DNA of 64,000 bases from RGEC01 sp964475595 (lineage in GTDB: Bacteria; Bacteroidota; Bacteroidia; NS11-12g; UBA955). Below, one piece after another: positions 25,046 through 34,082 of this stretch; the first letter of the stretch is position 1; each line of letters starts with the position of its first letter. The notes below the pieces were generated by a model that saw only the letters and a program-made list of their open reading frames with translations, was not told the DNA's origin and made no database searches. The stretch lies in the NCBI GenBank assembly GCA_964475595.1, contig CAYYXG010000002.1, forward strand, positions 168,251 through 232,250. Direction: 5' to 3'. The position numbers and the translations under genes are program-made.

Positions 25046-28000
25046 ATGCCAATGGAAGTGGTCAATACCCAACCGTTTGAGGTGGTTTTTACGTTTGTAA
25101 GGCACCCTTATTTCGGTCTTTTGGTGGAGGCCAATGCGGTTCAGTTGCTTGCCAATGGGGATTATTCTCTCACTTTCCAACGGGTAAGACAACAAACTTC
25201 TTCGTATTTCCATTTAAATCCGGAGCAGACCGAAGTGGTGAAAATACTGGAGGAGTTTGAAGTAGACGGTATCATGAAACGGTTTTACAATGGCAACAAG
25301 CGCCTGCGTCCCAATGAGTTTCTGCTAAAACATTACACCCCGGAGCTGCACAAACTTGTGCGACCTTACATTGAAAAGAAGTTGTCCGGCATACTGGATA
25401 TTATTAAGAATTATCCCATGTACTGGGCCGGAAAAACAGGTCAGGCTCAGGGTGAAGAAATTCATTATTCTGAAGAGCCGGCAACCGTTCTTTTTCATTT
25501 CCGTCGCGATGAACAGGGAACCAATTATTTTGCCACCATCAGGCATAACAATGAGAAGGTAGCGTTTTATCATAATGATTCAGAAATCATTTCTGAAAAT
25601 CCTTCCTGGCTGATTACGCCCAATAAATTGCTGTTTTTCCCCAAGCACATTGATGGCAAAAAAATCCGTCCTTTTCTCAGTAAAAAATACATCCACGTAG
25701 AGCCCCATCAGGAGGATAGTTACATGGATAAATTTGTAAAACCCCTGCTCGAAAACCATGATGTATTTGCAAAGGGTTTACAAATAGTGACCGAACAATT
25801 GCCTGCAAGGCCTGTAATCCGCCTGAATAAGCTGTTTCAGGATAAACAATACCTGAGCCTGTATTTTCAGTATGGCGGATGGAATTTCCCATTTCACATC
25901 CACAAAAAAGTGAATGTATCGCTGGAGAAAAATGGCAAGGATTTTATTTTTCACCGCATTCGCCGCTCCCTGAGCATGGAAAGTGAGAAAATAACCTTGC
26001 TGAAAGAACTGGGGCTTGAAAATGTGGAAGGCAGTCTCTTTGCCCTTGAAAATGCCGGTCAGTCTTATGAATTAATAACGTGGCTCAATACCCATTCAGA
26101 GTTGTTGATTAGGAATGGTTTTCAAATAGACCAGGAAGCATCTGATGTTCGGTTTTATCTCGGCCCTGTCAGTCTGGATGTGAAGCTCACCAAGGGTGCC
26201 GATTGGTTTGATGTGTTGGCCGTGGTTCGGTTTGGCGCTTTTGAAATTCCGTTTATCCGTTTAAGAAAGAATATTTTGGAAAAACGGAGGGAATTTGTAT
26301 TGCCCAATGGCGAAATTGCTATTTTACCCGATGAATGGTTCACCCGATTTGGTAAAATAGTTCACCTGGCTGAGGTGGAAGGAGATTGTTTTAGGGTGAG
26401 AAATATGCATTTTTCCTTGCTGGATGACTTATCTGATTATGTGGATGTGGATGTAGCAAAATCGGGTTGGGAGAAACTGCTTCAGTCTGATAATATCCCG
26501 GAATTTGCTTTGCCCGCCGGATTGAATGCCGAACTACGACATTACCAGATTGAAGGTTATCATTGGATACGATTTTTATTTGAACATAAAATTGGCGCGC
26601 TGTTGGCCGATGATATGGGCTTGGGCAAAACCCTTCAGACCCTGGCGGTGATAAAGTATATGGCAGATTTGCCGGAAACTGAATTAGCGATGGACACTGC
26701 TGCGCAATCCGCTGAAACACCCATTGCCGATGACATTCCTCAACTCGATTTGTTTACGATGGAATCAACGCCTCCGAATTCAGATGCACCGGTTATAGCT
26801 CAAAAAAACATGCCCTGTCTGGTGATTGCACCAAAATCGCTATTGTATAACTGGCAAGCAGAAGCCGAGAAGTTTTGTCCCTCTATCAAAACCTTAATAT
26901 ATTCAGGTATTTCCAGGAATCGGTTGCTCCCCAAATTTGCGAAAAACGACCTAATCATCATGAGCTACGGTACCATGCGCAATGACATTGAAGAGTTGCA
27001 ACGCATCCCATTTCGGCTAGTGGTGATAGATGAAAGTCAGGCCATTAAAAACCCTACATCGCTCACGGCTCGCAGTTTGCTGAAAATCGATGCTGCATAT
27101 CGGCTGGCCCTCACAGGTACCCCCATCGAAAACACCCTGCTGGATGTGTGGAGTCAGATGAATTTCCTAAACCGCGGATTGCTGGGTTCTTACGGGTATT
27201 TCGAAAAGAATTTTATCAGACCCATTGAGAAAAATCAGGATGCAGGACGAACTTCGGAACTGAAGCGTATCCTAGATCCGTTTGTATTGCGCCGCACCAA
27301 AAAACAGGTAGCAAAAGAGTTGCCGCCTAAGGTGGAGAAAATACATTACTGTGAGATGACACCTGAACAGGCAGAGCGGTATGAGAAAACAAAAAGCCAA
27401 TATCGAAATGAAATCCTTGAACATGTGAGCCAGGTGGGGATGGCCCGTTCCAGATTGAAAATATTCAATGGTTTGATGCATCTGCGTCAGCTGGCTTTGA
27501 ATCCCTTATTGAAAGATGATGATTATGAAGGGCAATCGGGAAAAGACGATGAAATTAGGAGAATGTTGCAGCGTGCGGTTGAGGGTGGACATAAGGTTTT
27601 ACTGTTTAGCCAGTTTGTAAGTTACCTGTCCGTGTTCAAGGATATGTTACAGGCCGATGGAATCGAATACAGCTATCTCGATGGAAGTATGGATGAAAAG
27701 GAGAGGGCAGAGGCCATTAAACGCTTCCAGGAAAATGACCATGTAAAGGTGTTTCTTTTGAGTTTGCGCGCAGGAAACTCCGGCCTTAATCTCACGGCTG
27801 CAGATTATGTATTTCTGGCAGACCCCTGGTGGAATCCCTTTACCATGAGGCAGGCCGAGGATCGTGCACACCGCATTGGTCAGGAAAAAGCCGTATTTTC
27901 TTATAAATTTATTACAAAAAATACCATCGAGGAAAAAATACTGGATTTGCAAAAAAAGAAAACCCACTTAGCAGAAAGTATCATTCCCGATGAAGATAGC

Positions 28001-28048
28001 ATTTTATCAGGCCTTAACGTGCAGGAACTGGAAGAATTGTTGGCATAA
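25046..28048 (+). CDS. SNF2-family DEAD/DEAH helicase-like ATPase
   Basis: 1000 residues. An N-terminal region of about 490 residues has no recognised catalytic motif. A RecA-like SNF2 core follows: Walker A ADDMGLGKT (K528), an insertion of about 40 residues rich in Pro and Asp, motif Ia (VIAPKSLLYNW), DESQ at 662-665 (VVIDESQAIKN) and motif III (ALTGTPIENTLLDVWSQ). The C-terminal helicase half has LFSQFVSYLSVF, LSLRAGNSGLNLTAAD and QAEDRAHRIGQ. It is a DNA translocase that probably remodels protein-DNA complexes. No methylase, nuclease or defence partner is adjacent; the downstream neighbour is ung. Confidence 0.93.
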   Translation: MPMEVVNTQPFEVVFTFVRHPYFGLLVEANAVQLLANGDYSLTFQRVRQQTSSYFHLNPEQTEVVKILEEFEVDGIMKRFYNGNKRLRPNEFLLKHYTPELHKLVRPYIEKKLSGILDIIKNYPMYWAGKTGQAQGEEIHYSEEPATVLFHFRRDEQGTNYFATIRHNNEKVAFYHNDSEIISENPSWLITPNKLLFFPKHIDGKKIRPFLSKKYIHVEPHQEDSYMDKFVKPLLENHDVFAKGLQIVTEQLPARPVIRLNKLFQDKQYLSLYFQYGGWNFPFHIHKKVNVSLEKNGKDFIFHRIRRSLSMESEKITLLKELGLENVEGSLFALENAGQSYELITWLNTHSELLIRNGFQIDQEASDVRFYLGPVSLDVKLTKGADWFDVLAVVRFGAFEIPFIRLRKNILEKRREFVLPNGEIAILPDEWFTRFGKIVHLAEVEGDCFRVRNMHFSLLDDLSDYVDVDVAKSGWEKLLQSDNIPEFALPAGLNAELRHYQIEGYHWIRFLFEHKIGALLADDMGLGKTLQTLAVIKYMADLPETELAMDTAAQSAETPIADDIPQLDLFTMESTPPNSDAPVIAQKNMPCLVIAPKSLLYNWQAEAEKFCPSIKTLIYSGISRNRLLPKFAKNDLIIMSYGTMRNDIEELQRIPFRLVVIDESQAIKNPTSLTARSLLKIDAAYRLALTGTPIENTLLDVWSQMNFLNRGLLGSYGYFEKNFIRPIEKNQDAGRTSELKRILDPFVLRRTKKQVAKELPPKVEKIHYCEMTPEQAERYEKTKSQYRNEILEHVSQVGMARSRLKIFNGLMHLRQLALNPLLKDDDYEGQSGKDDEIRRMLQRAVEGGHKVLLFSQFVSYLSVFKDMLQADGIEYSYLDGSMDEKERAEAIKRFQENDHVKVFLLSLRAGNSGLNLTAADYVFLADPWWNPFTMRQAEDRAHRIGQEKAVFSYKFITKNTIEEKILDLQKKKTHLAESIIPDEDSILSGLNVQELEELLA

Positions 28049-28138
28049 TATTTTGTATAATTATCGTTTGAAATCAGCCAATAAATTTGGATATTTGCAT
28101 TTTATTTTGTATATTTAATCATATAATTTGTGGATAGC

Positions 28139-28843
28139 ATGGAAGCAGTAGCAAGGCCGGAAAAATCAGTGAATATTGAAGATAGCTGGTATGATGTATT
28201 AAAAGATGAATTTGATAAACCCTATTTTCAGTATCTGAAGCAATTTTTAATCAAAGAAAGGCAAGCCGGCTATGTAATTTACCCTCCCGGCTCCAGAATA
28301 TTTGCTGCTTTTGATTATACGCCCTTTTGGGACGTGAAATGTGTGATTGTGGGGCAGGATCCGTACCATGGACCCAGGCAGGCGAATGGACTGTGCTTCT
28401 CCGTGAGTGACGGTCAGAAAAAGCCGCCTTCACTGGTCAATATTTTTAAAGAACTTCACGATGATATTGGCTGCCCTATTCCCTATAGCGGCAATCTTGA
28501 GCCATGGGCGCACAATGGAGTTTTGTTGCTCAATACCATTCTTACCGTAAGAGCCGGACAGCCCAAATCTCATCATGGGCACGGCTGGGAAGAATTTACC
28601 GCTGCAGCCATTCAAAAGCTTAGCGACATGCACGAGCACCTGGTTTTCATTCTCTGGGGTAGGGAAGCCCAACTGAAAGAAGAGCTTATCGATACATCAA
28701 AACACCTTGTGTTGAAATCACATCACCCAAGCCCTTATTCCGCTGAAAAAGGTTTTTTTGGCAACCAGCACTTTAGCCGCACCAACCATTGGCTTCAGGA
28801 TCATGGAATTGCCCCCATAGACTGGAATCCGGTACTACCCTGA
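28139..28843 (+). CDS. ung: Uracil-DNA glycosylase, family 1
   Basis: 234 residues from ATG 28139. An in-frame GTG at 28130 would add three residues. The catalytic water-activating loop GQDPYHG is at 72-78 (D74, Y76, H77), LLLNTILTVRAGQPKSH is present, and the C-terminal DNA-binding loop is HHPSPYSAEKGFFG. It removes uracil from DNA at the start of base excision repair. Lies 90 bp after the SNF2 gene in the same direction. Confidence 0.97.
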   Translation: MEAVARPEKSVNIEDSWYDVLKDEFDKPYFQYLKQFLIKERQAGYVIYPPGSRIFAAFDYTPFWDVKCVIVGQDPYHGPRQANGLCFSVSDGQKKPPSLVNIFKELHDDIGCPIPYSGNLEPWAHNGVLLLNTILTVRAGQPKSHHGHGWEEFTAAAIQKLSDMHEHLVFILWGREAQLKEELIDTSKHLVLKSHHPSPYSAEKGFFGNQHFSRTNHWLQDHGIAPIDWNPVLP

Positions 28844-28908
28844 TAATTACCCTCATGGTGTGGACATCTTGTCTCGCATTCTTATAATGGCTGCTGTTTA
28901 TTTGAATC

Positions 28909-29604
28909 ATGGAATTTCCGGTAGAAATTCAAAGCGCAACCATTTGTCAGGGGCGCATCCCTGTGCTAACGGAGGTAAACCTTCACATTCACAAGGGTGA
29001 GTTTGCTTACCTCATTGGCAAAACCGGTTCAGGTAAATCCAGTTTACTTAAAACGTTATACGGTGAATTGCCTTTAACCGATGGCACCGGACAGGTGGCC
29101 GGTATTCATTTGCAAAATTTAAAAAAATCGCAGATTCCATTTTTACGGAGAAAATTGGGCATCGTGTTTCAGGATTTTCAGCTGCTTACAGACCGTTCCG
29201 CGCTTGATAACCTGCTTTTCGTACTAAAGGCAACGGGCTGGAAAGACAAACAAGAGCGAATGAACCGTGCCAATGAGGTGCTGGCCAAAGTAGGCCTAGA
29301 AAATAAAGGATATAAAATTCCGGCTGAACTGAGCGGCGGTGAACAGCAGCGTCTTGTGATTGCAAGGGCCCTACTCAATAATCCCGAAGTAATTCTAGCC
29401 GATGAACCAACCGGAAACTTGGATCCGGATGTGTCTGATGAAGTAATGAGAATGCTTCAGGATATATGCAAAGAAGGCCGCTCCGTGGTGATGGCAACCC
29501 ACGATTACCGGCTCATTGAGGAGTTTGGAGGTACTATCTACCGGGTGGCAGAAGGGAAAGTAAGTAAAATTGATTCTTTAAAAGAGTTAGTGCCGAACCA
29601 CTAG
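28909..29604 (+). CDS. ftsE: FtsE-like ABC transporter ATP-binding protein
   Basis: 231 residues. Walker A GKTGSGKSS (K43), Q-loop GIVFQDFQLLTDRSALDN, signature LSGGEQQRLVIARALL, Walker B VILADEPTGNLDP and H-switch ATHDYRLI are all intact. The TGNLDPD and FQLL patterns place it in the FtsE/LolD branch. With FtsX it would couple ATP use to peptidoglycan hydrolysis at division. No ftsX is adjacent, so the symbol is provisional. Its last 18 bp overlap the 3' end of the convergent cotH gene. Confidence 0.87.
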   Translation: MEFPVEIQSATICQGRIPVLTEVNLHIHKGEFAYLIGKTGSGKSSLLKTLYGELPLTDGTGQVAGIHLQNLKKSQIPFLRRKLGIVFQDFQLLTDRSALDNLLFVLKATGWKDKQERMNRANEVLAKVGLENKGYKIPAELSGGEQQRLVIARALLNNPEVILADEPTGNLDPDVSDEVMRMLQDICKEGRSVVMATHDYRLIEEFGGTIYRVAEGKVSKIDSLKELVPNH

Positions 29605-31116
29605 TATGGTTTTTCCTAACGTTTGCACTTCCAAAATATAGGTGCCGTCTGAAAGGTCCGAAACCGATACCCATCCTGTTGCGGAATTTATCTGTTTAAC
29701 CTTGCTGCCCGATGTGTGGTAAATGCTGAGGGTTTTTCCTGCAAAAACCGGTGAATAAACCATATTGGATGCAGGGTTGGGATACGCAATCAGCTGCTTT
29801 CTATCAACCTGCTTGGTTGCTGACGGGTAAATCATTTGTTGCAATGCAGTCGTGGTTCGCTCACTGATAAACGGTTTTACACCAAAACTGACATGCTTGC
29901 CCCATGCTTTGGTATCGGACTGCTGCCAGTCGGAAATGGTAAATCCGTAGTCGGAGGGCCAGGTTGACAAATAATAAGGATCGGCAGAAATAGCATTCGC
30001 TACGGTGGTTTTATGTTGGTCAATAATGCTAAATAGGCTGTCTGTTTGATAAGCCGCATCAATCAAATTGCGGATTTCCTGTTCGTAAGCCATTTTCCAT
30101 CGGGTAACCCCAAGGATTTTATGGGTGAGGGGCGATTTCGAGGAGGATAAGTTGCCCCACGCATGAATATTTCTTTTCTGAATATCCGGAACACCCCATT
30201 GCACTCCGAAAGTGTTGTCCATGTCATAAGGGATGTATACAAAACGGTTATCTGACGATCTGTGATAAAGGAAGTAATTATTCTTATTGTAAAAATAATT
30301 ATCCCAATGACCCATCAATACCTCAGCGGCAAGTATTCTTAAGTAGTTGTTTACATCAAAAATGCGTTCAAGTCGCACCTCAAATGAGTCTGTAGGGCTA
30401 TTGTTAATTACGTCAATCAGTTTTACCAGATCGCTGTAATCGTCTTTGCCGGTATTGGTTTTTAGCTCATAGGCCCTTTCATTCAATGGCGAAGGGTTAA
30501 TTAAATCTTTGTAGGATTGTTGCGATGAACCAAGCCAACCCAAATCTGCCGGCCAGCTGCATTTATAAAGGTTTCCGCTACTCTCACCAAAGCGGGAATT
30601 CAAAAATATTTTATCTATATACTCGGAATGATTGCGAAGGCCTTGGTAGGTGCCGTTTACATAAAGCATAACCGGATTGCATCGCGCTGCTACAATGCCC
30701 GCCCGCGCAAGAAAACGTGCACTTAGGTATTCCCGCAACATGGAAGGATCGTTGTGATTCCCATTCAAATTCATATTTTTTAATCCTTGGTACGTCTGGC
30801 TCTGAAATTCCGCCAAATCCAAACGATAGCCTTTCTTTTTTGCTTCGCGGGATGTATTGCCTTTCACTCGCATTCCGATATTTTTTAATGAATCCTTTTG
30901 ATCGTAAACAAACAATGAAGAGAAATAAACATTATCCCACACGTTCTTATTCATTTTTAACCAACTGTCGTTGGATAAAAATATGTCTATTCTGTGAATC
31001 TTATTGTCGAAAATACTGCCATGCAAAGGCCATATAGCTTGCTGTCCATAGAATGGTTTTGAGATGAACAATAGCGAAATTGAAAACAATAGCTTGCGAA
31101 GGGTTTGTATTGTCAT
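29587..31116 (-). CDS. CotH-family secreted protein with T9SS C-terminal sorting domain
   Basis: 509 residues. A signal peptide (LLFSISLLFISKPFYGQ) is followed by a CotH domain, about 35-400: GMRVKGNTSREAKKKGYRLD, SMLREYLSARFLARAGI, and the metal-site pattern YIPYDMDNTFGVQWG. CotH proteins are atypical protein kinases. The C-terminal 70 residues (IAYPNPASNMVYSP, then VSDLSDGTYILEVQTLG) form a type A sorting domain, so the product is predicted to be exported by T9SS and attached to, or released from, the cell surface. Its ATG overlaps the stop of the upstream membrane gene (ATGA). Confidence 0.9.
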   Translation of the reverse strand: MTIQTLRKLLFSISLLFISKPFYGQQAIWPLHGSIFDNKIHRIDIFLSNDSWLKMNKNVWDNVYFSSLFVYDQKDSLKNIGMRVKGNTSREAKKKGYRLDLAEFQSQTYQGLKNMNLNGNHNDPSMLREYLSARFLARAGIVAARCNPVMLYVNGTYQGLRNHSEYIDKIFLNSRFGESSGNLYKCSWPADLGWLGSSQQSYKDLINPSPLNERAYELKTNTGKDDYSDLVKLIDVINNSPTDSFEVRLERIFDVNNYLRILAAEVLMGHWDNYFYNKNNYFLYHRSSDNRFVYIPYDMDNTFGVQWGVPDIQKRNIHAWGNLSSSKSPLTHKILGVTRWKMAYEQEIRNLIDAAYQTDSLFSIIDQHKTTVANAISADPYYLSTWPSDYGFTISDWQQSDTKAWGKHVSFGVKPFISERTTTALQQMIYPSATKQVDRKQLIAYPNPASNMVYSPVFAGKTLSIYHTSGSKVKQINSATGWVSVSDLSDGTYILEVQTLGKTILVVRH

Positions 31117-32582
31117 TTTGAAGGTGTGAGTCTGTAAATATACAAATTGCCATACAATGTAGGAATTGTTCCGGCCATTGAAGCATTTGTAGGTTTGATA
31201 AGGGTTTGGTTTAAAAGCATACTGCTTCTGCTCATCGGCATGGGGTAATCAAATATATCTGTGTATGTCGGCAGTTTTTGCTCTTTGCCAAGCGAATCCG
31301 AATCCATCAGTTGTATGCCTGCATCCCTGAATTGTTTCTGGTAGTCAGCACTTTGAATGGATAGGTAGTTCTCAAGCATCACCCTTTCTCGGGCAAGGAA
31401 GACAATACCATTTGCTTTCTGTTCATTCGCAATCTTCAGTAGCAAATTTAGTTCAGCACCGTAATTAATGGTTTTGATGTTGGCATTGGGTATCAGAAAA
31501 ATACCCAGATTCCAGCATAGTATGGCCAATGATGCCGGCAGCAATTTATACTGTAGTTTCAACAACAAACCGGGAAATGAAAGCAGCAGTAAAAAAGGAA
31601 TCATCACCATGAATTCTGCATTGCCCACCGAATAAGCCGCCCATAAAAACTGAAATAACAATGCGAACCTAAGCCAACGAAGCGATTGGGGTGGGTTTTG
31701 CAATTTTTCATTATTTGTTTGGGGCTTTTTAGTAAAAATCGCAAAAATCATGAAACCCAATGTCATCACAGAAAATAGCCATAGCCAGGGCCAGGCATTC
31801 AGGAAATAGGGGATGTTTCCATGCACCTGCACCCAGGTACGGATGCTGTTAATGAGGGTGAATGTTAGGTTGTCTAACCCGGGTATGAGGGACACGGTTC
31901 CATTCATGGCATCCGAAAAAGGATACGCCCACCAAACTGTCTCCTGGTATCTCGCGGCAGCCAAATAGGCGATAACAATTAACCCCAATGAAAACAATAC
32001 TGCACCCCATTTTTTTCTGCCTGAAGGGTGAAATATCGCTGCTGCAAACCACCACCAGCAATGAATCTGATGAAATAATACGGCAATGCCCAGCAACCCG
32101 AAACCGACATACAATCTGTAGGTTTTTTCATCCGAATGGTATTTGAGTAATGCCCACGTGCCACCTAAACTCAGTAATAATGGAATGATATAGGTTTCGT
32201 TTTCGGTAGCAAAACGCATGGTGGCGAAGGCGCTACCGGCAATCAATACAGCCACATTTGAAGCTGCTTTGTTTTGTGTAAGTGTTTCAAAACAACGTTT
32301 TAGTATGAAAAGTGAAAGGCCTGCTGCAAGGGCATTCATTACCTGCATCCATGGCAGATATGGGGTGAAATACTTGCCAAATAGCCCGTAAGAAATTTGT
32401 CCAAAAGGCCCATATAACAAATGGTGCGGCGAAAAAAGCCATCTTCCGGTTTCAGCATTTTGCAAATATTCGCCTGCATATCCCAAAGCATCACCGGTAG
32501 GGTTTATTCCGGGTAAAAACAGGTAAAGCAGGCCGAAACCAAGCCATGCAAAAGGCAATATGCGGTTTTTAAATGCCTGCAT
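31113..32582 (-). CDS. Multi-pass membrane protein, GT-C glycosyltransferase-like
   Basis: 489 residues with about 10-11 hydrophobic helices, then a roughly 120-residue soluble C-terminal part. The first extracytoplasmic loop (PGINPTGDALGYAGEYLQNA) holds an Asp like those of GT-C enzymes that use lipid-linked sugars, and an HHLLYGPFGQ segment follows. No family was matched with certainty. ATG 32582 is chosen because an exact -7 element (32588-32595) lies 5 nt upstream; a frame reaching 32657 would overlap the divergent cca gene. Translationally coupled to cotH, so it may act on the same surface product. Confidence 0.75.
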   Translation of the reverse strand: MQAFKNRILPFAWLGFGLLYLFLPGINPTGDALGYAGEYLQNAETGRWLFSPHHLLYGPFGQISYGLFGKYFTPYLPWMQVMNALAAGLSLFILKRCFETLTQNKAASNVAVLIAGSAFATMRFATENETYIIPLLLSLGGTWALLKYHSDEKTYRLYVGFGLLGIAVLFHQIHCWWWFAAAIFHPSGRKKWGAVLFSLGLIVIAYLAAARYQETVWWAYPFSDAMNGTVSLIPGLDNLTFTLINSIRTWVQVHGNIPYFLNAWPWLWLFSVMTLGFMIFAIFTKKPQTNNEKLQNPPQSLRWLRFALLFQFLWAAYSVGNAEFMVMIPFLLLLSFPGLLLKLQYKLLPASLAILCWNLGIFLIPNANIKTINYGAELNLLLKIANEQKANGIVFLARERVMLENYLSIQSADYQKQFRDAGIQLMDSDSLGKEQKLPTYTDIFDYPMPMSRSSMLLNQTLIKPTNASMAGTIPTLYGNLYIYRLTPSK

Positions 32583-32587
32583 ACAGG

Positions 32588-32595
32588 CAAAGGTA
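32588..32595 (-). promoter_or_regulatory. -7 promoter element (TACCTTTG) of the membrane protein-cotH unit
   Basis: Exact TAnnTTTG on the minus strand, 5 nt before ATG 32582. It lies back to back with the cca promoter inside a 37-bp divergent spacer. Confidence 0.6.
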
Positions 32596-32607
32596 ACATA
32601 CAGGGCG

Positions 32608-32615
32608 TATCTTTG
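32608..32615 (+). promoter_or_regulatory. -7 promoter element (TATCTTTG) of cca, leaderless spacing
   Basis: Exact TAnnTTTG, 4 nt before ATG 32620, so the mRNA should begin at or beside the start codon. Confidence 0.6.
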
Positions 32616-32619
32616 CTCC

Positions 32620-34029
32620 ATGCATGCCGCACTGCAAACAGCAGAGTTTGAAATCATTGCCGGAGTTGCCGCCCAAACCGGTATTCAGGCCTGGGTGGTA
32701 GGCGGTTTTGTGCGCGATCTGATGCTGGGTATTCCCACCAAAGACATCGACATTGTGGTGCTGGGTTCAGGTGTGGAATTTGCAGAAAAAGTGGCCAAAA
32801 AACTGCCCGGTGATACCCATGTGGCATATTTTAAAAACTTTGGAACTGCCCAGATTAAAACTCGGGATTTTATCATTGAATTTATCGGTGCCAGAAAAGA
32901 GAGTTACGACAGGCAAAGCCGCAAGCCCGCTGTGGAAGATGGTTCACTTATCGATGACCAGAACCGCCGCGATTTTACAATCAATGCCATGTATCTGAGT
33001 CTGAACCCATCTGATTTTGGTGCGCTGATGGATCCCTTCAACGGGGTGCAGGATTTGCAGGATAAAATCATTAGAACCCCTCTTGGGCCCGATATTACCT
33101 TTAGCGATGATCCGCTGCGAATGCTCCGTGCCGTACGATTCGCTACCCGACTGGGTTTTACCATACATCCCGAAACCATGAAGGCGCTGGCGTACAATGC
33201 CAAACGAATTTCCATTGTGTCGCAGGAGCGTATTACCGATGAACTCAATGGTATCATCATGTGCAAACAGCCGGGTAAGGGTTTTGAAATTCTGTTTGAT
33301 ACCGGAATTTTACAGATAATCTTTCCCGAACTAACCGCCTTGCATGGGGTGGAAACCAAGATGGGTAAGAGCCATAAAGACAATTTTTACCACACCTTAA
33401 AGGTACTCGACAACCTGTGCGAACTGAGCGACAATCTGTGGTTGCGCTGGTCGGCTATTCTCCATGATATTGCAAAACCCGCTACCAAACGGTTTGATCC
33501 CGTTGTGGGTTGGACCTTCCATGGTCATGAAGACCGCGGCGCCCGCATGGTGAAGGGCATTTTCAGGAACTTACGCCTGCCCCTGGATGATAAAATGCGC
33601 TATGTGGAGAAAATGGTGGCCCTGCACCTAAGACCCATCGTGCTTAGTAAGGAAATTGTTACAGACAGTGCCGTAAGGCGACTCATTGTGGATGCAGGGG
33701 AGGATGTTCAGGATTTGCTCAATCTTTGTCGCGCTGACATTACCAGTAAAAACGAAATTAAAGTCGCAAAACACTTGGCCAACCTTGAAAAAGTGGCTCA
33801 GAAAATACAGGATGTTACCGAGCGTGATGCCATGAGAAACTGGCAACCTGTAGTTACCGGTAATCATATTCTGGAGATGTTTGATATTCGTGATCCCAAA
33901 CTCATTGGTGTGCTTAAAAACACCGTGAGAGATGCCATTCTGGATGGAGAAATCCCCAACGAAATAGATCCTGCACTCGTGTTTACCCTCAAAAAAGGGC
34001 TGGAAATGGGACTTACTGCGCGAAACTGA
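32620..34029 (+). CDS. cca: CCA tRNA nucleotidyltransferase with HD domain
   Basis: 469 residues. The nucleotidyltransferase head has VVGGFVRDLMLG and catalytic carboxylates in TKDIDIVV (D42, D44). RRDFTINAMYLS and DDPLRMLRAVRFATRLGF follow (class II CCA/poly(A) polymerase motifs). An HD phosphohydrolase-like domain is seen at HDIAKPATKRF and HGHEDRGARM. It adds or repairs the 3' CCA of tRNA. ATG 32620 is preferred over an ATG at 32560 because the promoter element lies between them. serS follows 53 bp later with its own -7 element. Confidence 0.94.
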   Translation: MHAALQTAEFEIIAGVAAQTGIQAWVVGGFVRDLMLGIPTKDIDIVVLGSGVEFAEKVAKKLPGDTHVAYFKNFGTAQIKTRDFIIEFIGARKESYDRQSRKPAVEDGSLIDDQNRRDFTINAMYLSLNPSDFGALMDPFNGVQDLQDKIIRTPLGPDITFSDDPLRMLRAVRFATRLGFTIHPETMKALAYNAKRISIVSQERITDELNGIIMCKQPGKGFEILFDTGILQIIFPELTALHGVETKMGKSHKDNFYHTLKVLDNLCELSDNLWLRWSAILHDIAKPATKRFDPVVGWTFHGHEDRGARMVKGIFRNLRLPLDDKMRYVEKMVALHLRPIVLSKEIVTDSAVRRLIVDAGEDVQDLLNLCRADITSKNEIKVAKHLANLEKVAQKIQDVTERDAMRNWQPVVTGNHILEMFDIRDPKLIGVLKNTVRDAILDGEIPNEIDPALVFTLKKGLEMGLTARN

Positions 34030-34062
34030 AAACTTTATCGGTTTCATAGTGGACCTTCATTG

Positions 34063-34070
34063 TATTTTTG
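34063..34070 (+). promoter_or_regulatory. -7 promoter element (TATTTTTG) of serS
   Basis: Exact TAnnTTTG, 12 nt before ATG 34083. An alternative in-frame TTG at 34068 lies inside the element and is therefore unlikely to be the start. Confidence 0.6.
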
Positions 34071-34082
34071 CCAACAGCAATT

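Noticed and set aside
25046..28843. Anti-phage defence island around the SNF2 helicase and ung
   Set aside because: No methyltransferase, nuclease, PLD, toxin or reverse transcriptase gene is nearby; neighbours are housekeeping genes.
29587..29604. 18-bp overlap of ftsE and cotH 3' ends as a sign of frameshift
   Set aside because: Both C-termini look natural (a short charged tail in FtsE and a complete sorting domain in CotH); tail-to-tail packing with 0-5 bp is common throughout this window.
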